A DNA stretch of 64,000 nucleotides from contig JABJAH010000011.1 of assembly GCA_018666155.1 (NCBI GenBank), positions 1 to 64,000 of the forward strand, read 5' to 3'. A program made the position numbers and the translations under genes. Under the pieces are notes generated by a model that saw nothing but the letters and a program-made list of their open reading frames with translations, did no database searches and was not told the DNA's origin. Shown here piece by piece: positions 17,275 through 26,687 of the stretch (positions are counted from its first letter, which is position 1; each line of letters begins with the position of its first letter). The stretch is from Rhodospirillaceae bacterium (GTDB lineage Bacteria > Pseudomonadota > Alphaproteobacteria > Rhodospirillales > Rhodospirillaceae).

Positions 17275-18956
17275 TAAAACGCGCCGTACGTGGTCATCTT
17301 ATCCTTGTCGGGATACAGCACGCCAAGCCCTGCCGGCCCACCTTTGGTCATAGCGACCATCCGGGGTGCGTACCACACTGCCCCTTCTCGGGTGATTGCG
17401 ACCTTGGGAAAATCCGTGCGCTGGGGGCTTGGGTAGAACGTGAACTCTTCTGTGTTTTGATCAAACTTGATCAACACGCCTTCCTGGGCGCCATCGCTAA
17501 TCCACACGTTGTCGAAGGGATCAGGCCACACGTCATAAGGTTCTGATATGCCGGTTGGAATCGGTATTTCACGCACTTCTCCCGTGCTTGGGTCTAGCCG
17601 CGCCAAAATGCCGCGTGAGAACAAGCCGAACCAAACGATGCCTTTGCTATCCAGTCCAAGTCGCCGCACCGTGCAGGGTTCGCTCTGGGCCTTGTACTGG
17701 GTAAAGGTCTCCGTTTCAGGATCAAACATAGCCACACCACAATCGTGGAACTTGGCGTACCAGATTTTGTCGTCGGGGCTCATGAGGATGCCATAAGGAC
17801 GATCGCGTCCAACCGGAGATTCCCACAGTTTGATGGTGTCGGTCGCCCGGTCCCACTTGCCGATGCTGTTGCCCTGCAACATGGAGAACCAGACGTTTTC
17901 TTTTGAATCCAATACCGGTGTATGGCCGTGCATGCCATTCTTGTTGGTCTCGTATTCACGGATTTCACCAGTGGACGGCGTCAGGCGCGCGAGATGGACG
18001 TCGCGGCCGGCCCACCACACATCACCTTGGCTATCAATCACGACACCGTGGGGCGACCCTTTCGGTTTCGGGTTGTCATAATCAACGTATTCGCCGGTCC
18101 ACGGGTCAAGCATTGTCATGCCACTGGGCACACCACGCTCCGTCACCCATACACGGCCGGCTTTGTCGAAGTGAGGTTCTTGAGTCCAACGGCCCGGGCG
18201 TTTTTCGGTATTCGCAAATTGATATTCGACGTACATCGCCTTGCCGAGGGCAGCTTCATCGAGCGGCGCTTCACCGGGCGACATCACCGCCCGCGCCGGT
18301 TTGTCTTCACCAAAATTCTCGGTCAGATAATCGAGCACCAACTCTCGCTTGCCATCGGCCAACGCTTCAGGCGGCATCATTGAGGCTGCCCCGTCAACGC
18401 CAAAGGCCGACGATGCCGTCATGTAATCAATATGCGCTTCCCAAGCCTCACGGAATGTGGGCTGGCGGGGGATGAAATTAACGCCGTGACACACAATGCA
18501 CCATTCCTCGAGAATGTCCCGACCAGGACCTGGCGGAAAAACCTCCTCATAGGAGGCGATGACCAGGGGCTCTTCGTGGAGAGTCTCGAGCGTGCGCGAC
18601 CCGGTGTACTTCACACCCTGCCTGGCTGACCGAAGAGAGAAGTTTGCTTGTTTCGTTTCATCCGCATTGATTGTGAGGAATCGGGACTCTGACGTAAAAC
18701 CGTCCTTACGAACGGTAATTTCATAGCGGCCCGGCATAAGGTTCGGCGCGCGGTATGTGCCGTTCTGGGTATACACCATGAATAGGATCGGTTTGCTTTG
18801 ATGCTGGGCATAGACTTTTGCCGCAACGAATGGCTGGTCTGCGGAAACCGCACCACTGAGCGTTCCTGTCTCAGCAATGCCGTCGGCCCATGCCGCTGCT
18901 GTGCTGCCCATGGTCATCAGTAAGGCAGTAAATAGACCCGTCAAAACGCGTGTCAT
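17271..18956 (-). CDS. Exported monohaem cytochrome c fused to a Vgb-like beta-propeller
   Basis: 561 residues. A Sec signal peptide (residues 1-25) is followed by a carboxypeptidase-regulatory-like beta-sandwich (about 30-110, PGRYEITVRKDGF), then a cytochrome-type segment with one CIVCH haem site (153-157). Last comes a streptogramin-lyase-like beta-propeller (about 225-555) with repeats such as SPHGVVIDSQGDVWW and RPYGILMSPDDKIWY. The product is periplasmic. The ATG at 18956 is preceded by GGGAGG seven bases away, so the open frame to 19058 is rejected. True virginiamycin lyase activity is unlikely given the haem. A periplasmic oxidoreductase or electron-transfer role is more consistent. 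Confidence 0.85.
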   Translation of the reverse strand: MTRVLTGLFTALLMTMGSTAAAWADGIAETGTLSGAVSADQPFVAAKVYAQHQSKPILFMVYTQNGTYRAPNLMPGRYEITVRKDGFTSESRFLTINADETKQANFSLRSARQGVKYTGSRTLETLHEEPLVIASYEEVFPPGPGRDILEEWCIVCHGVNFIPRQPTFREAWEAHIDYMTASSAFGVDGAASMMPPEALADGKRELVLDYLTENFGEDKPARAVMSPGEAPLDEAALGKAMYVEYQFANTEKRPGRWTQEPHFDKAGRVWVTERGVPSGMTMLDPWTGEYVDYDNPKPKGSPHGVVIDSQGDVWWAGRDVHLARLTPSTGEIREYETNKNGMHGHTPVLDSKENVWFSMLQGNSIGKWDRATDTIKLWESPVGRDRPYGILMSPDDKIWYAKFHDCGVAMFDPETETFTQYKAQSEPCTVRRLGLDSKGIVWFGLFSRGILARLDPSTGEVREIPIPTGISEPYDVWPDPFDNVWISDGAQEGVLIKFDQNTEEFTFYPSPQRTDFPKVAITREGAVWYAPRMVAMTKGGPAGLGVLYPDKDKMTTYGAFY

Positions 18957-19167
18957 GGCATCCTCCCAGATTTGGCTGTCTTTGTGGGAAAACCTTAATC
19001 CGGTTTTGGCACCAATCACGATCCAATTCGCCCCACGGTCACCATGCGTTCTTGTCAAAACAACGCTTCAGGCCCCCAGATAAATGCACTCAACCCCTTG
19101 ATAGGCTTTGTTGTTCTCGGGCCTCATGGTACTCAATAAATATGTGATTCCGACAAGGACCTAGACT

Positions 19168-20694
19168 ATGACCCTAAGATTGAGCCTCTATTTCTTGGCA
19201 CTGTTTGCCTGCTTATCAAACCCTGTGCTGGCGCAAGGCACCGAGACTGGAGATAAAAAGGAGGAGGCCAAAAAGGCTGCCGAAGAACCGAAGGTCTTCG
19301 TCAAATCCTTCACCGGGCGATTTAATGACGAACGCGTCGCCTATACGGTGACCGCTGGCGAAACCTTTCTCAAAAATGACAAAGGCGAGGATACCGCCAG
19401 CATCTTCACCGTCGCCTACACCAAGGACGACACAAGCAACGCAGCATCCCGACCAATCACTTTCGTGTTCAACGGCGGGCCAGGGTCAGCGTCACTGTGG
19501 CTCCACATGGGTGTATTCGGACCCAAACGGGTCGTCGTGCCAAGTGATGGGCGTGATGCAGGCGCCGCCCCGTATCTCATTGAAGACAATCCTCTCAGCA
19601 TCCTTGACGTGACTGACTTGGTTTTCATCGATCCGGTTGGTACCGGGTATTCCCGAACGCTTGGAGAAGCCGAAGGAAAAGACTTCTGGGGACTACGAGA
19701 AGACGCGAAGTCCATCGCTGAATTCATGCGCCTGTACCTGACTAAAAATGGCCGTTGGAATTCTCCAAAATACGTCGCCGGGGAAAGCTATGGCACGACG
19801 CGGGCAGCTCAGTTGGTCAACGAATTACAGCGGACTTTCACCGGCGTCGCCCTAAACGGCGTGATCATGATTTCGGCGGTCTTAGATTTCCATGCTGCTG
19901 AATTTGCGATGGGCAACTCGCTGCCCTATGTCAGCGTCCTCCCAACCTATGCTGCGACGGCGTGGTACCACGACGCAGTACCCGACAAGCCTGAAAGCCT
20001 AGAGGGTTTTGTCAACGAAGCGCGCCAATTTGCCCTCAATGAGTATTCGGTTGCTCTTCTCAAAGGATCAAGACTCTCTGCTGAAGAACGAGAAACAATT
20101 GTCCGCCAGCTGGCTCGGTTCACCGGACTAAGTGAAACTTACGTGCGGCAGACCAATCTGAAAGTTGGCGACTTCCGGTTCATGAAACAATTGCTCCGCG
20201 ATCGCGGCCTAACCGTCGGCCGGTTCGACAGCCGATATACCGGGGAGGACTTTGATGATGCAGGTGAACATTTCGACAATGATGCGTCGGCGTATGGCGT
20301 TGATGCAGCGTTCGTTGCCTCGGTCAACGATTACCTAACCCGCGTGCTCGAAGTCGATTTCACCAAACGCTACAAAGTTCTCGATAGAGAACCTGGACGC
20401 AATTGGAATTGGTCTGACCGCGATGGTGGCTGGCCGTCTTATGTGAACGTAGCACCGCACGTCGGTCGCGGCATGAGAGAGAATAAGGATCTCAGAGCTT
20501 TCTTCGCAAATGGCTACTATGATTTAGCGACGCCGTTCTTCGCGACCGAGAACGCGGTAGCCGCTAATGGTATCGATCCTGACCGTGTGGTCATGGAGTA
20601 TTATGAGGCCGGTCATATGATGTACACACACGTGCCCTCTCTTGAAAAACTTGCAAGTGATGTGCGCACATTCATCATTGATGGCAAAAAATAA
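19168..20694 (+). CDS. Exported serine carboxypeptidase, peptidase family S10
   Basis: 508 residues with a Sec signal peptide (cleavage near VLAQG). S10 hallmarks are NGGPGSAS at 102-109, GESYGT with nucleophile Ser207, the late Asp region ANGYYDLATP, and the catalytic His in YEAGHMMYTH close to the C-terminus. It is a complete enzyme acting outside the cytoplasm on peptides with free C-termini or, in some relatives, on acyl esters. A 19-base gap leads to DUF1838 paralogue 3 and a further 24 bases to paralogue 4, so the three exported proteins probably form one operon. Confidence 0.92.
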   Translation: MTLRLSLYFLALFACLSNPVLAQGTETGDKKEEAKKAAEEPKVFVKSFTGRFNDERVAYTVTAGETFLKNDKGEDTASIFTVAYTKDDTSNAASRPITFVFNGGPGSASLWLHMGVFGPKRVVVPSDGRDAGAAPYLIEDNPLSILDVTDLVFIDPVGTGYSRTLGEAEGKDFWGLREDAKSIAEFMRLYLTKNGRWNSPKYVAGESYGTTRAAQLVNELQRTFTGVALNGVIMISAVLDFHAAEFAMGNSLPYVSVLPTYAATAWYHDAVPDKPESLEGFVNEARQFALNEYSVALLKGSRLSAEERETIVRQLARFTGLSETYVRQTNLKVGDFRFMKQLLRDRGLTVGRFDSRYTGEDFDDAGEHFDNDASAYGVDAAFVASVNDYLTRVLEVDFTKRYKVLDREPGRNWNWSDRDGGWPSYVNVAPHVGRGMRENKDLRAFFANGYYDLATPFFATENAVAANGIDPDRVVMEYYEAGHMMYTHVPSLEKLASDVRTFIIDGKK

Positions 20695-20713
20695 CTGCAC
20701 ACACGGGGGTATC

Positions 20714-21544
20714 ATGACTGAGCAAATTACCAGGCGCGACAGCTTGGCTGGCTTTAGCCTTATGGGTCTTGCCGGCTTGGCATCGGGACTACCAAGCTCT
20801 GCGCAAGCTGCCGATTTGCCCGACATCACCACCCCAGCCGGCAACCTGCGCAACTTACTCCGGATGTCGGCCAGTCTCGATCCAGAAGATTGCCCCTGGT
20901 ACTACAACGGCACGATTTTCGGCATTGTCGGAGAAGAAGCACCAAGACCGCTCTACACGTTCCGGGGGATGGAGATTTACCAGACCAAAAAACTTGAAGA
21001 CGGAAAATATTTTTTCACAGGCGGCACGGTCTCATTCATTACCGACATTGAAACCAACGATTGGCTGTACAAGTTTCAGAACCCCTACACGGGGAAAACA
21101 AATGACGTTCCAGCAGCTGTTCAAGGCCACAACCCAGAGCGGGGCTTTAATTACACGGTAGACGGTGTCGAACCAAATTGGGTCGCTGATAAAATTCCTG
21201 ATAAACCGCTGAAACTTTGGTGGACAGCTGCGGGCGACTACGTCTGGCTCCACAATGAAACTGTGTATCCGCCTGGCATGCCACCACCAAGAAAACAGCG
21301 TCAAACCAACTTCGCGCGGCGCGACCACTTTGTTGATCCGTCCGTACGTAAGATCCCGTCCATGTTTTCGTCTACGTTCTTTTCGCCGTGGCCGCGCTGG
21401 ATGGAAATGGGTGACCGTCCAGGCCATACCATTTGGCACGCCTCTGGCGCCAAATTGAATTCGGTCGAGGATTTGCCGCCTGACTTCTACACCCGAATCA
21501 AAGCTGAATATCCAAATCGCATGACTGCCATTCCCGACGCTTAA
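20714..21544 (+). CDS. Tat-exported DUF1838 family protein (paralogue 3)
   Basis: 276 residues from the ATG at 20714, which follows GGGGGT and directly begins a twin-arginine leader (TRRDSLAG, hydrophobic to AQAAD). The upstream frame to 20642 overlaps the S10 gene and is rejected. The C-terminal family block reads PWPRWMEMGDRPGHTIWH, very close to paralogue 1. A central SFITDIETNDWLYKFQNPYTGK segment matches the family core (KDPETGEVL and NPWTGE in paralogue 1). Function is unknown. Its neighbour paralogue 4 suggests a two-subunit arrangement, which is inference. Confidence 0.84.
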   Translation: MTEQITRRDSLAGFSLMGLAGLASGLPSSAQAADLPDITTPAGNLRNLLRMSASLDPEDCPWYYNGTIFGIVGEEAPRPLYTFRGMEIYQTKKLEDGKYFFTGGTVSFITDIETNDWLYKFQNPYTGKTNDVPAAVQGHNPERGFNYTVDGVEPNWVADKIPDKPLKLWWTAAGDYVWLHNETVYPPGMPPPRKQRQTNFARRDHFVDPSVRKIPSMFSSTFFSPWPRWMEMGDRPGHTIWHASGAKLNSVEDLPPDFYTRIKAEYPNRMTAIPDA

Positions 21545-21568
21545 AAACTATCGAAGGAAACCACCGCC

Positions 21569-22534
21569 ATGCTTTTCACATCGCTGGTTGATCACCTAAC
21601 TGGTCGGCGCCAGTTTTTGCAGTCTGCCGCCGGATTCGGTGCCGCTGGCTTGGGCGCCATGGCTATGCCGCAGCTAAGTGGAGAAGCTGAAGCTGCCGGG
21701 CACGCCGTCAATTTTGAAGACCCGGCGGAGAATCTAAAAGCCTATATCAAACTGACCGGTAACCTGGACCCCACCGTTGAGACGTGTGGCTGGTTCGGCG
21801 GCACTCTATACGGCAACGTTGGTGTCGAGAAGATGGTGCCGCTGGTTGGTGTCGAGGGCTTGGGAGTCAATCGTATCGAACCCCAGGGCAACAACGTCTA
21901 TCGCGTTTTTAACCGGGAATTCGCAGTCTACAAAGATTTGAAGTCAGGGGAGTATTTGGAGGACTGGGTTAATCCGTACACGGAAGAACGGGTCAAGGTT
22001 TGGCCGATCCAGAATCTCAAGGTGATGGGTGAAGTCGCACCGATCCGCAAACAGGATTTCGATGGCACTATTGTCGAGTTCCCCTTTAAACCGCCGTGGA
22101 CCATACAAGGCGATAAAGCGTTCAGCCTGCTCGAACTACACGCCGCCTTCCCTAATCCCATGACGCCGGACGAGTGGCCGCGGGAGAGCGCCGGCCTCAC
22201 CAATAAAACATCCGAAATGTTTAGCCGTATGACAACCTTGTCAGAACTGGCCGACCCCGACAGCTTGAGTGCAGATTACGTTGGCACCTGGGTACGGATC
22301 GGGCCGTGGTTGCCGTGGATGCTCATGGGACAGCGGGAAGGGCACATCGTTTACCGCTCCTTTATGAACAAGACGGGGCCGGTAGAGAATCTTCCGGCAC
22401 AACTGAGAGCCTACATCGAAAAGAATTACCCCGAGTTTCTCGAAGCCCCTGCGGCCAGTGAATGGGGCAAACCCAATGACTCAAGTTTCTCTGTCTATAT
22501 GGAAAACAACAAACCACAACCGGTGCAGATGTAA
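21569..22534 (+). CDS. Tat-exported DUF1838 family protein (paralogue 4)
   Basis: 321 residues, the longest of the four. The leader contains GRRQFLQSAAGFGAAGLG, a good twin-arginine signal with the RR pair near residue 14. The family blocks are present but altered: NPYTEERVKVWP in the middle and PWLPWMLMGQREGHIVYR near the end, where Trp-His of the other copies becomes Tyr-Arg. It has about 45 extra residues at the C-terminus (SEWGKPND onward). It follows paralogue 3 by 24 bases with GAAGGA upstream. The changed signature suggests a distinct role within a pair. Confidence 0.83.
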   Translation: MLFTSLVDHLTGRRQFLQSAAGFGAAGLGAMAMPQLSGEAEAAGHAVNFEDPAENLKAYIKLTGNLDPTVETCGWFGGTLYGNVGVEKMVPLVGVEGLGVNRIEPQGNNVYRVFNREFAVYKDLKSGEYLEDWVNPYTEERVKVWPIQNLKVMGEVAPIRKQDFDGTIVEFPFKPPWTIQGDKAFSLLELHAAFPNPMTPDEWPRESAGLTNKTSEMFSRMTTLSELADPDSLSADYVGTWVRIGPWLPWMLMGQREGHIVYRSFMNKTGPVENLPAQLRAYIEKNYPEFLEAPAASEWGKPNDSSFSVYMENNKPQPVQM

Positions 22535-22620
22535 CGGGTTCATGCAGGACAAAGGCGTGCCCACTTGCAGCGATTAATCTTGAGATTCTGTAGAGCGGCC
22601 AAGGCCCGAAGCGCGCCGTT

Positions 22621-23418
22621 TTAGAATTGGTACCTCTTACCGTTGTAGCGGATGATCGTGCCCGCATCTTCGGCGGCCAGGTGTTCAATCACATCAATCA
22701 TGCCTCTAATTGAAACCTCGGGCGTAATAAAGTTTGGCCCTGGATCAATCACTTTTTCGACTGCCACTTCCCCTGGCGTGAGAAGCGCGACGGTTATGCC
22801 GTCCTTTTTTGCATCTTGAGCGAGGTTATACACGGCCGCGTTCATCGCTGCTTTGCTGACCTTGTACCAATAGGCACCTGAGAAGCCTCCATACCCAAAG
22901 CTGTGGACACCCAATAACGCCGTGATCGCGATGACCTTTTTTTGATCACCGAGCCTTACGTTCTCATAGAACGCCTCCGTTACCCGCAAGGGGCCAATCG
23001 CGTTGACGCTCATGAACGTATCGACAGTCGTATAGTCCAACGTTCCCAGACTTTGTCCCGGCCCCTGAAAATCTCCCGACACACCCGCGTTGTTGATGAG
23101 AACATCGATCGGCTGGCCGCGGTATTTCTCAACCAGGGTCGCTAGGTGCTCTCCACTGGTGACGTCCAGAAGCTCAACCGTGATATTTGAGTCTGACCTG
23201 GCCAAGGACTGGAGAGCCTTGGCCTGATTCGGTCGCCGTGTTGTCGCAATCACATTCCATCCTTTGGCCGCGTATTGTCGGACAAACTCAAGACCGATCC
23301 CACGATTTGACCCAGTTACCAGAACGGTCGGCTGTTGCGCCAAGGCCGACATGCCTCGACTCTCCGGCGCCAAACAAAAGAGAACGAACAAAGCTGTGAA
23401 GAAACCGCGATAAATCAT
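22621..23418 (-). CDS. SDR-fold oxidoreductase with a signal peptide (exported SDR A)
   Basis: 265 residues from ATG 23418, which has GAAGG ten bases upstream. The first 27 residues look like a Sec signal peptide (hydrophobic GFFTALFVLFCLA, then SALAQQ). The SDR core follows at once: TGSNRGIG, INNAG, the Asn in SVNAIG and Tyr/Lys in YKVSK. The catalytic Ser position reads Ala (ITALLG). Export of an NAD(P)-dependent SDR is unusual because free cofactor is scarce in the periplasm. It is divergent from a close relative 196 bases away, and its 3' end is convergent with DUF1838 paralogue 4. Confidence 0.84.
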   Translation of the reverse strand: MIYRGFFTALFVLFCLAPESRGMSALAQQPTVLVTGSNRGIGLEFVRQYAAKGWNVIATTRRPNQAKALQSLARSDSNITVELLDVTSGEHLATLVEKYRGQPIDVLINNAGVSGDFQGPGQSLGTLDYTTVDTFMSVNAIGPLRVTEAFYENVRLGDQKKVIAITALLGVHSFGYGGFSGAYWYKVSKAAMNAAVYNLAQDAKKDGITVALLTPGEVAVEKVIDPGPNFITPEVSIRGMIDVIEHLAAEDAGTIIRYNGKRYQF

Positions 23419-23614
23419 ATGCTTAACCTTCAATTGAAGTTGGAGTCCCGTAGCAGCCAAGCAACAACCGTAGCTGACTGATTGTACTATATCTAACGGT
23501 GTCGGTGACCAAACGGTGGTGGTGAGAAGAAACTACGCATTACCGAAAGCCCTTCATATCATTACTTAGAGTCATCGATCCCATTTCCGTCCTCAACTCT
23601 GCAGCCCAAGAGGT

Positions 23615-24451
23615 ATGATTTTGACTCATAGTGATTTTAGGACGACCTCACTACTTTCAGCAATTCGCTTTTGCAGCGTTGTGGTATTGGCCATGACCAG
23701 TGTGTCGACCTTCAATACAGCACGCGCGGAAACCGTCCTCATCACCGGATCTAACAGAGGCATCGGATTAGAGTTTGCAAAACAGTATGCGGGGAGAGGT
23801 TGGATAGTCATTGCCACTCACCGCCGCAATACACCGCCGGAGACATTAACAGCGCTCGCCGAGACTTATCCGGACCAGGTGCGGGTCGAACAAATGGATG
23901 TTTCTGACCAGGAACAGATATTGGCTCTCGCCGAGCAGCTCAAGGGCATGCCAATTGACGTCATCCTCAACAATGCAGCGTTAACGAGCAGTTTTGAAGA
24001 CACGACAAAACACACGTTTGGTACGTTGGACCATAGTCAATTTTCGCGCTGGATGGCTGTGAACGCTCATGGGCCTCTGATGGTCAGCGAGGCCTTTATT
24101 GAGAACGTCAAGGCGAGCAAGCAAAAGAAAATTGTTTCGATCACGTCGCTACTCAGTTCGTTCGGAAGGAATTTAGGGCGCCCCGGAAAATTCTATTGGG
24201 ACAAGGCAAGCAAAGTCGCCCTCAACGCGGTCATGTTTAATTTGGCTCATGACCTTCGGAACGATGGCGTTATCGTTGCCCTTGTCTCACCCGGGATAGT
24301 GAGAGTTGAAAAAACTATGCATCTTCCTCGAATGCCCCGCCAAATAGATATGTCGGTAAGCGTAGATGGCTTACTCGCTGTGATCGGTCAACTGACGATC
24401 GAGCAGACGGGCTCGTTCACGCGTTACAACGGCGAGCCAGTTCCATTCTAG
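23615..24451 (+). CDS. SDR-fold protein with a signal peptide and Tyr-to-Asp change (exported SDR B)
   Basis: 278 residues, paralogue of the divergent gene at 22621-23418. A hydrophobic N-terminal stretch ending at TARAE looks like a Sec leader. The SDR core follows: TGSNRGIGLEF, LNNAA, Asn in AVNAHG and Ser in ITSLLS. The catalytic Tyr position is Asp (DKASK, where SDR A has YKVSK), checked as codon GAC. Reductase activity by the usual mechanism is therefore doubtful. ATG 23615 has AAGAGGT just upstream. It is followed 37 bases later by another exported Rossmann protein. Confidence 0.82.
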   Translation: MILTHSDFRTTSLLSAIRFCSVVVLAMTSVSTFNTARAETVLITGSNRGIGLEFAKQYAGRGWIVIATHRRNTPPETLTALAETYPDQVRVEQMDVSDQEQILALAEQLKGMPIDVILNNAALTSSFEDTTKHTFGTLDHSQFSRWMAVNAHGPLMVSEAFIENVKASKQKKIVSITSLLSSFGRNLGRPGKFYWDKASKVALNAVMFNLAHDLRNDGVIVALVSPGIVRVEKTMHLPRMPRQIDMSVSVDGLLAVIGQLTIEQTGSFTRYNGEPVPF

Positions 24452-24488
24452 AGCTCGCTTACTTTCAGTCATTACATTGGAAAATTAT

Positions 24489-25256
24489 ATGAGTGCGCCT
24501 ATTCGGATAATTCTCAGAGCCTTAGCGGTAATAGCGATCATGGTCGCTCCCACGGCTCACGCACAACAATCCGTTGAGACGCAAGTGACCAAGAGAATTC
24601 TTGTCGCCGGTGCGACAGGACAAAGCGGCAAGCTTATCGTCACCGCGCTTCTTGAAAAGGGATTCACCGTCCGCGCCATGTCCCGCAGCGCCGAACGAGC
24701 TGCAAGTTTAGGTGATGGTGTTGAGCCAGCCGAAGCTGATGTAACCGATCCATCTTCTTTATCCAGCGCTATGATTGGAGTGGACGCGGTTCTATCGGCC
24801 ATTGGTGGTCGGCGCCCCATCGGATCTAACGGTTTTGAAGCTGTTGATTGGGAAGGAAACCGTGCTTTGATTGATGCTGCAAAGGCCGCCGGTGTTAGGC
24901 GATTTATTTTGATGTCCGGAGGATCGGCAGGCCGAGATGGGTTTCTGTACACCCTGCCCATCGCGCCCTATCCGTGGAAGGCAAAGGCAGAATCCCACTT
25001 AAGAGAAAGCGGGCTGGACTACACCATTGTCGCACCAGGAGGATTGCGAGACGAGCCGGCCGGCCGATATGGCGTCCGACTGACCACGCGGCCCAATTAC
25101 TTAGTCGGGCAAATCAATCGCGCGGACGTCGCCGAGGTGATGGTGGCAAGCCTTATGGACGGCAGCACGATCGGCAAGACGTTCACCCTGATTAACGACG
25201 ATACTCTTGTACCCGACGCTTGGCGTACCGAACTAGCCACGTTCCCCGCAGATTAG
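24489..25256 (+). CDS. NAD(P)-binding NmrA/SDR-a5-like protein with a signal peptide
   Basis: 255 residues from the ATG at 24489; the in-frame TTG at 24477 is a weaker alternative. A leader (ILRALAVIAIMVAPTAHAQ) precedes the atypical-SDR core VAGATGQSGKLIVTALLEKG, an AEADVTDPSSL segment binding the adenine side, and a VDAVLSAIGG strand. Relatives are NmrA-like regulators or NAD(P)H-dependent reductases, normally cytoplasmic. It is the third Rossmann protein with an export signal in a row, and is probably co-transcribed with SDR B. Function is unknown. Confidence 0.8.
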   Translation: MSAPIRIILRALAVIAIMVAPTAHAQQSVETQVTKRILVAGATGQSGKLIVTALLEKGFTVRAMSRSAERAASLGDGVEPAEADVTDPSSLSSAMIGVDAVLSAIGGRRPIGSNGFEAVDWEGNRALIDAAKAAGVRRFILMSGGSAGRDGFLYTLPIAPYPWKAKAESHLRESGLDYTIVAPGGLRDEPAGRYGVRLTTRPNYLVGQINRADVAEVMVASLMDGSTIGKTFTLINDDTLVPDAWRTELATFPAD

Positions 25257-25433
25257 CCCGGTATTCCGCGTAGACTTGGATGTCGTAACGCAGCCGTGAA
25301 GTCCCCATACCGTCCTTATTAACGCTTTCTTTGCCTTGAAACGGCATTTTCGGCGACAGTGGAGGGTGTGCACCCAACGCTGGATCAAACGCGTCCAGCT
25401 TTAGGAACACTAAAAGCAATTCGGAGCAGAGTG

Positions 25434-26627
25434 GTGAGCCAATTCGGCCGCGACCCAAAAGGCTATTACAACATGCTCGGCGTATCCGACGACGCCGACG
25501 CGAACGCGATCAAGAGTGCCTACAGAACAAAAGCAAAGCGCTTGCACCCTGACATCAATCCGTCTCCGATCGCAGCCAAGCAATTCCAACGCCTGACCGA
25601 AGCGTACGAAGTTCTATCTGATGCCGACAAACGCGCGAAGTACGGCCATGGGAAACCAGCGGCACGGCCCAAAGCACAGCCTAAAACGGATAAGAAACCC
25701 ACCGCCGACGCCAAGCCTGCCCACAAGACTCAACACAGCACCGGAAACAAACCGCCACCTCGCGAGTCGACAAAACAAACCGCACAGCCGAAATCGAAAG
25801 CGCAAAATACGACCAAGTCAGAAACCGGGCTTAAGCCTGACGTGTGTCAGTGCGGCAAAGTAACGGCGCAACCGCGCTATGTTGTTTTCGATATGGTTGC
25901 GGGAATGGGTCGGTCTGTAAAACACAAAGAAGTTGCTGGAATATTCTGCCGAACATGTGCGGACCGAGCCGCTCTAAAGGCAAGCTTTATCACGTGGCTT
26001 ACTGGTTGGTGGGCGTTCCCCAGCGGTCCGAAAGAAACGGTAAAGGCGCTTTGGAACAATATTCGTGGTGGGCGCAAACCAGCTGATCGCAATACGCGTC
26101 TATTGGTGCGCCAGGCCAAAGCATTTCAAGACCGCGGCGACCTCACGCTCGCCCGTGGCACGGCGGAGCAAGCGCTGGTCTATGCCCGTACGCCAGAGCT
26201 GCGCCGCGCAGTCGATACGCTTTTGCTCTCTTTATCTGCCCACAGCCCCAAGCATTTGCGAACACGTTGGGATAAACCGGGGTGGGCCCCAGTGGCTCAA
26301 CTCGCACCCGTGATTGCACTTGTGGTCTGGGCAAGCCTGTCGGTGACAATGAGCACACCGGTTACGTTAACCGAGTGGGTTATGAGCGTGGTCAAAAGAG
26401 AGAGCCCGGCCCAGCCAGGCACGATCATGCAAGTGAGGACCGATGCCCTCAACGTCCGCACAGGCCCGAGCCAAGACTATCAAGTTCTCATGATCCTGGT
26501 GAAAGATGTCGAAGTGACGGTGGTCGAAGTCAGTCCTGGTGGAACTTGGGTGCGGGTCGAGGCGCCAGATGGCACCGAAGGGTTCGTGCCCCTCAGTGCG
26601 GTTGAAACAATGGCGCACCCTGAGTAG
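25434..26627 (+). CDS. J-domain protein with TM segment and C-terminal bacterial SH3 domain
   Basis: 397 residues from GTG 25434 (GGAG seven bases upstream); GTG 25359 is an alternative. Order: J-domain (about 10-75, with the HPD triad in RLHPDINP), a Lys/Pro/Thr-rich linker (about 78-140), a four-Cys element (CQCG and FCRTC, perhaps metal binding), a helical TPR-like part, one membrane segment ([16 protein letters not shown]) and an SH3b domain ([12 protein letters not shown]). The cytosolic J-domain would recruit DnaK, while the SH3 part lies beyond the membrane. The architecture suggests a chaperone recruiter at the envelope (inference). Confidence 0.8.
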   Translation: MSQFGRDPKGYYNMLGVSDDADANAIKSAYRTKAKRLHPDINPSPIAAKQFQRLTEAYEVLSDADKRAKYGHGKPAARPKAQPKTDKKPTADAKPAHKTQHSTGNKPPPRESTKQTAQPKSKAQNTTKSETGLKPDVCQCGKVTAQPRYVVFDMVAGMGRSVKHKEVAGIFCRTCADRAALKASFITWLTGWWAFPSGPKETVKALWNNIRGGRKPADRNTRLLVRQAKAFQDRGDLTLARGTAEQALVYARTPELRRAVDTLLLSLSAHSPKHLRTRWDKPGWAPVAQLAPVIALVVWASLSVTMSTPVTLTEWVMSVVKRESPAQPGTIMQVRTDALNVRTGPSQDYQVLMILVKDVEVTVVEVSPGGTWVRVEAPDGTEGFVPLSAVETMAHPE

Positions 26628-26687
26628 GGCGCGCCACAATACCTATTGAGTGGTTCGAGATACGGGCCCCGCTAGGGCATCACGCAC

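Noticed and set aside
17903..18475. Plus-strand frame of 190 codons
   Set aside because: Antisense to the propeller/cytochrome gene; composition is typical of a shadow frame.
17271..18956. Virginiamycin B lyase
   Set aside because: Propeller similarity only; the haem motif and extra domains point to another role.
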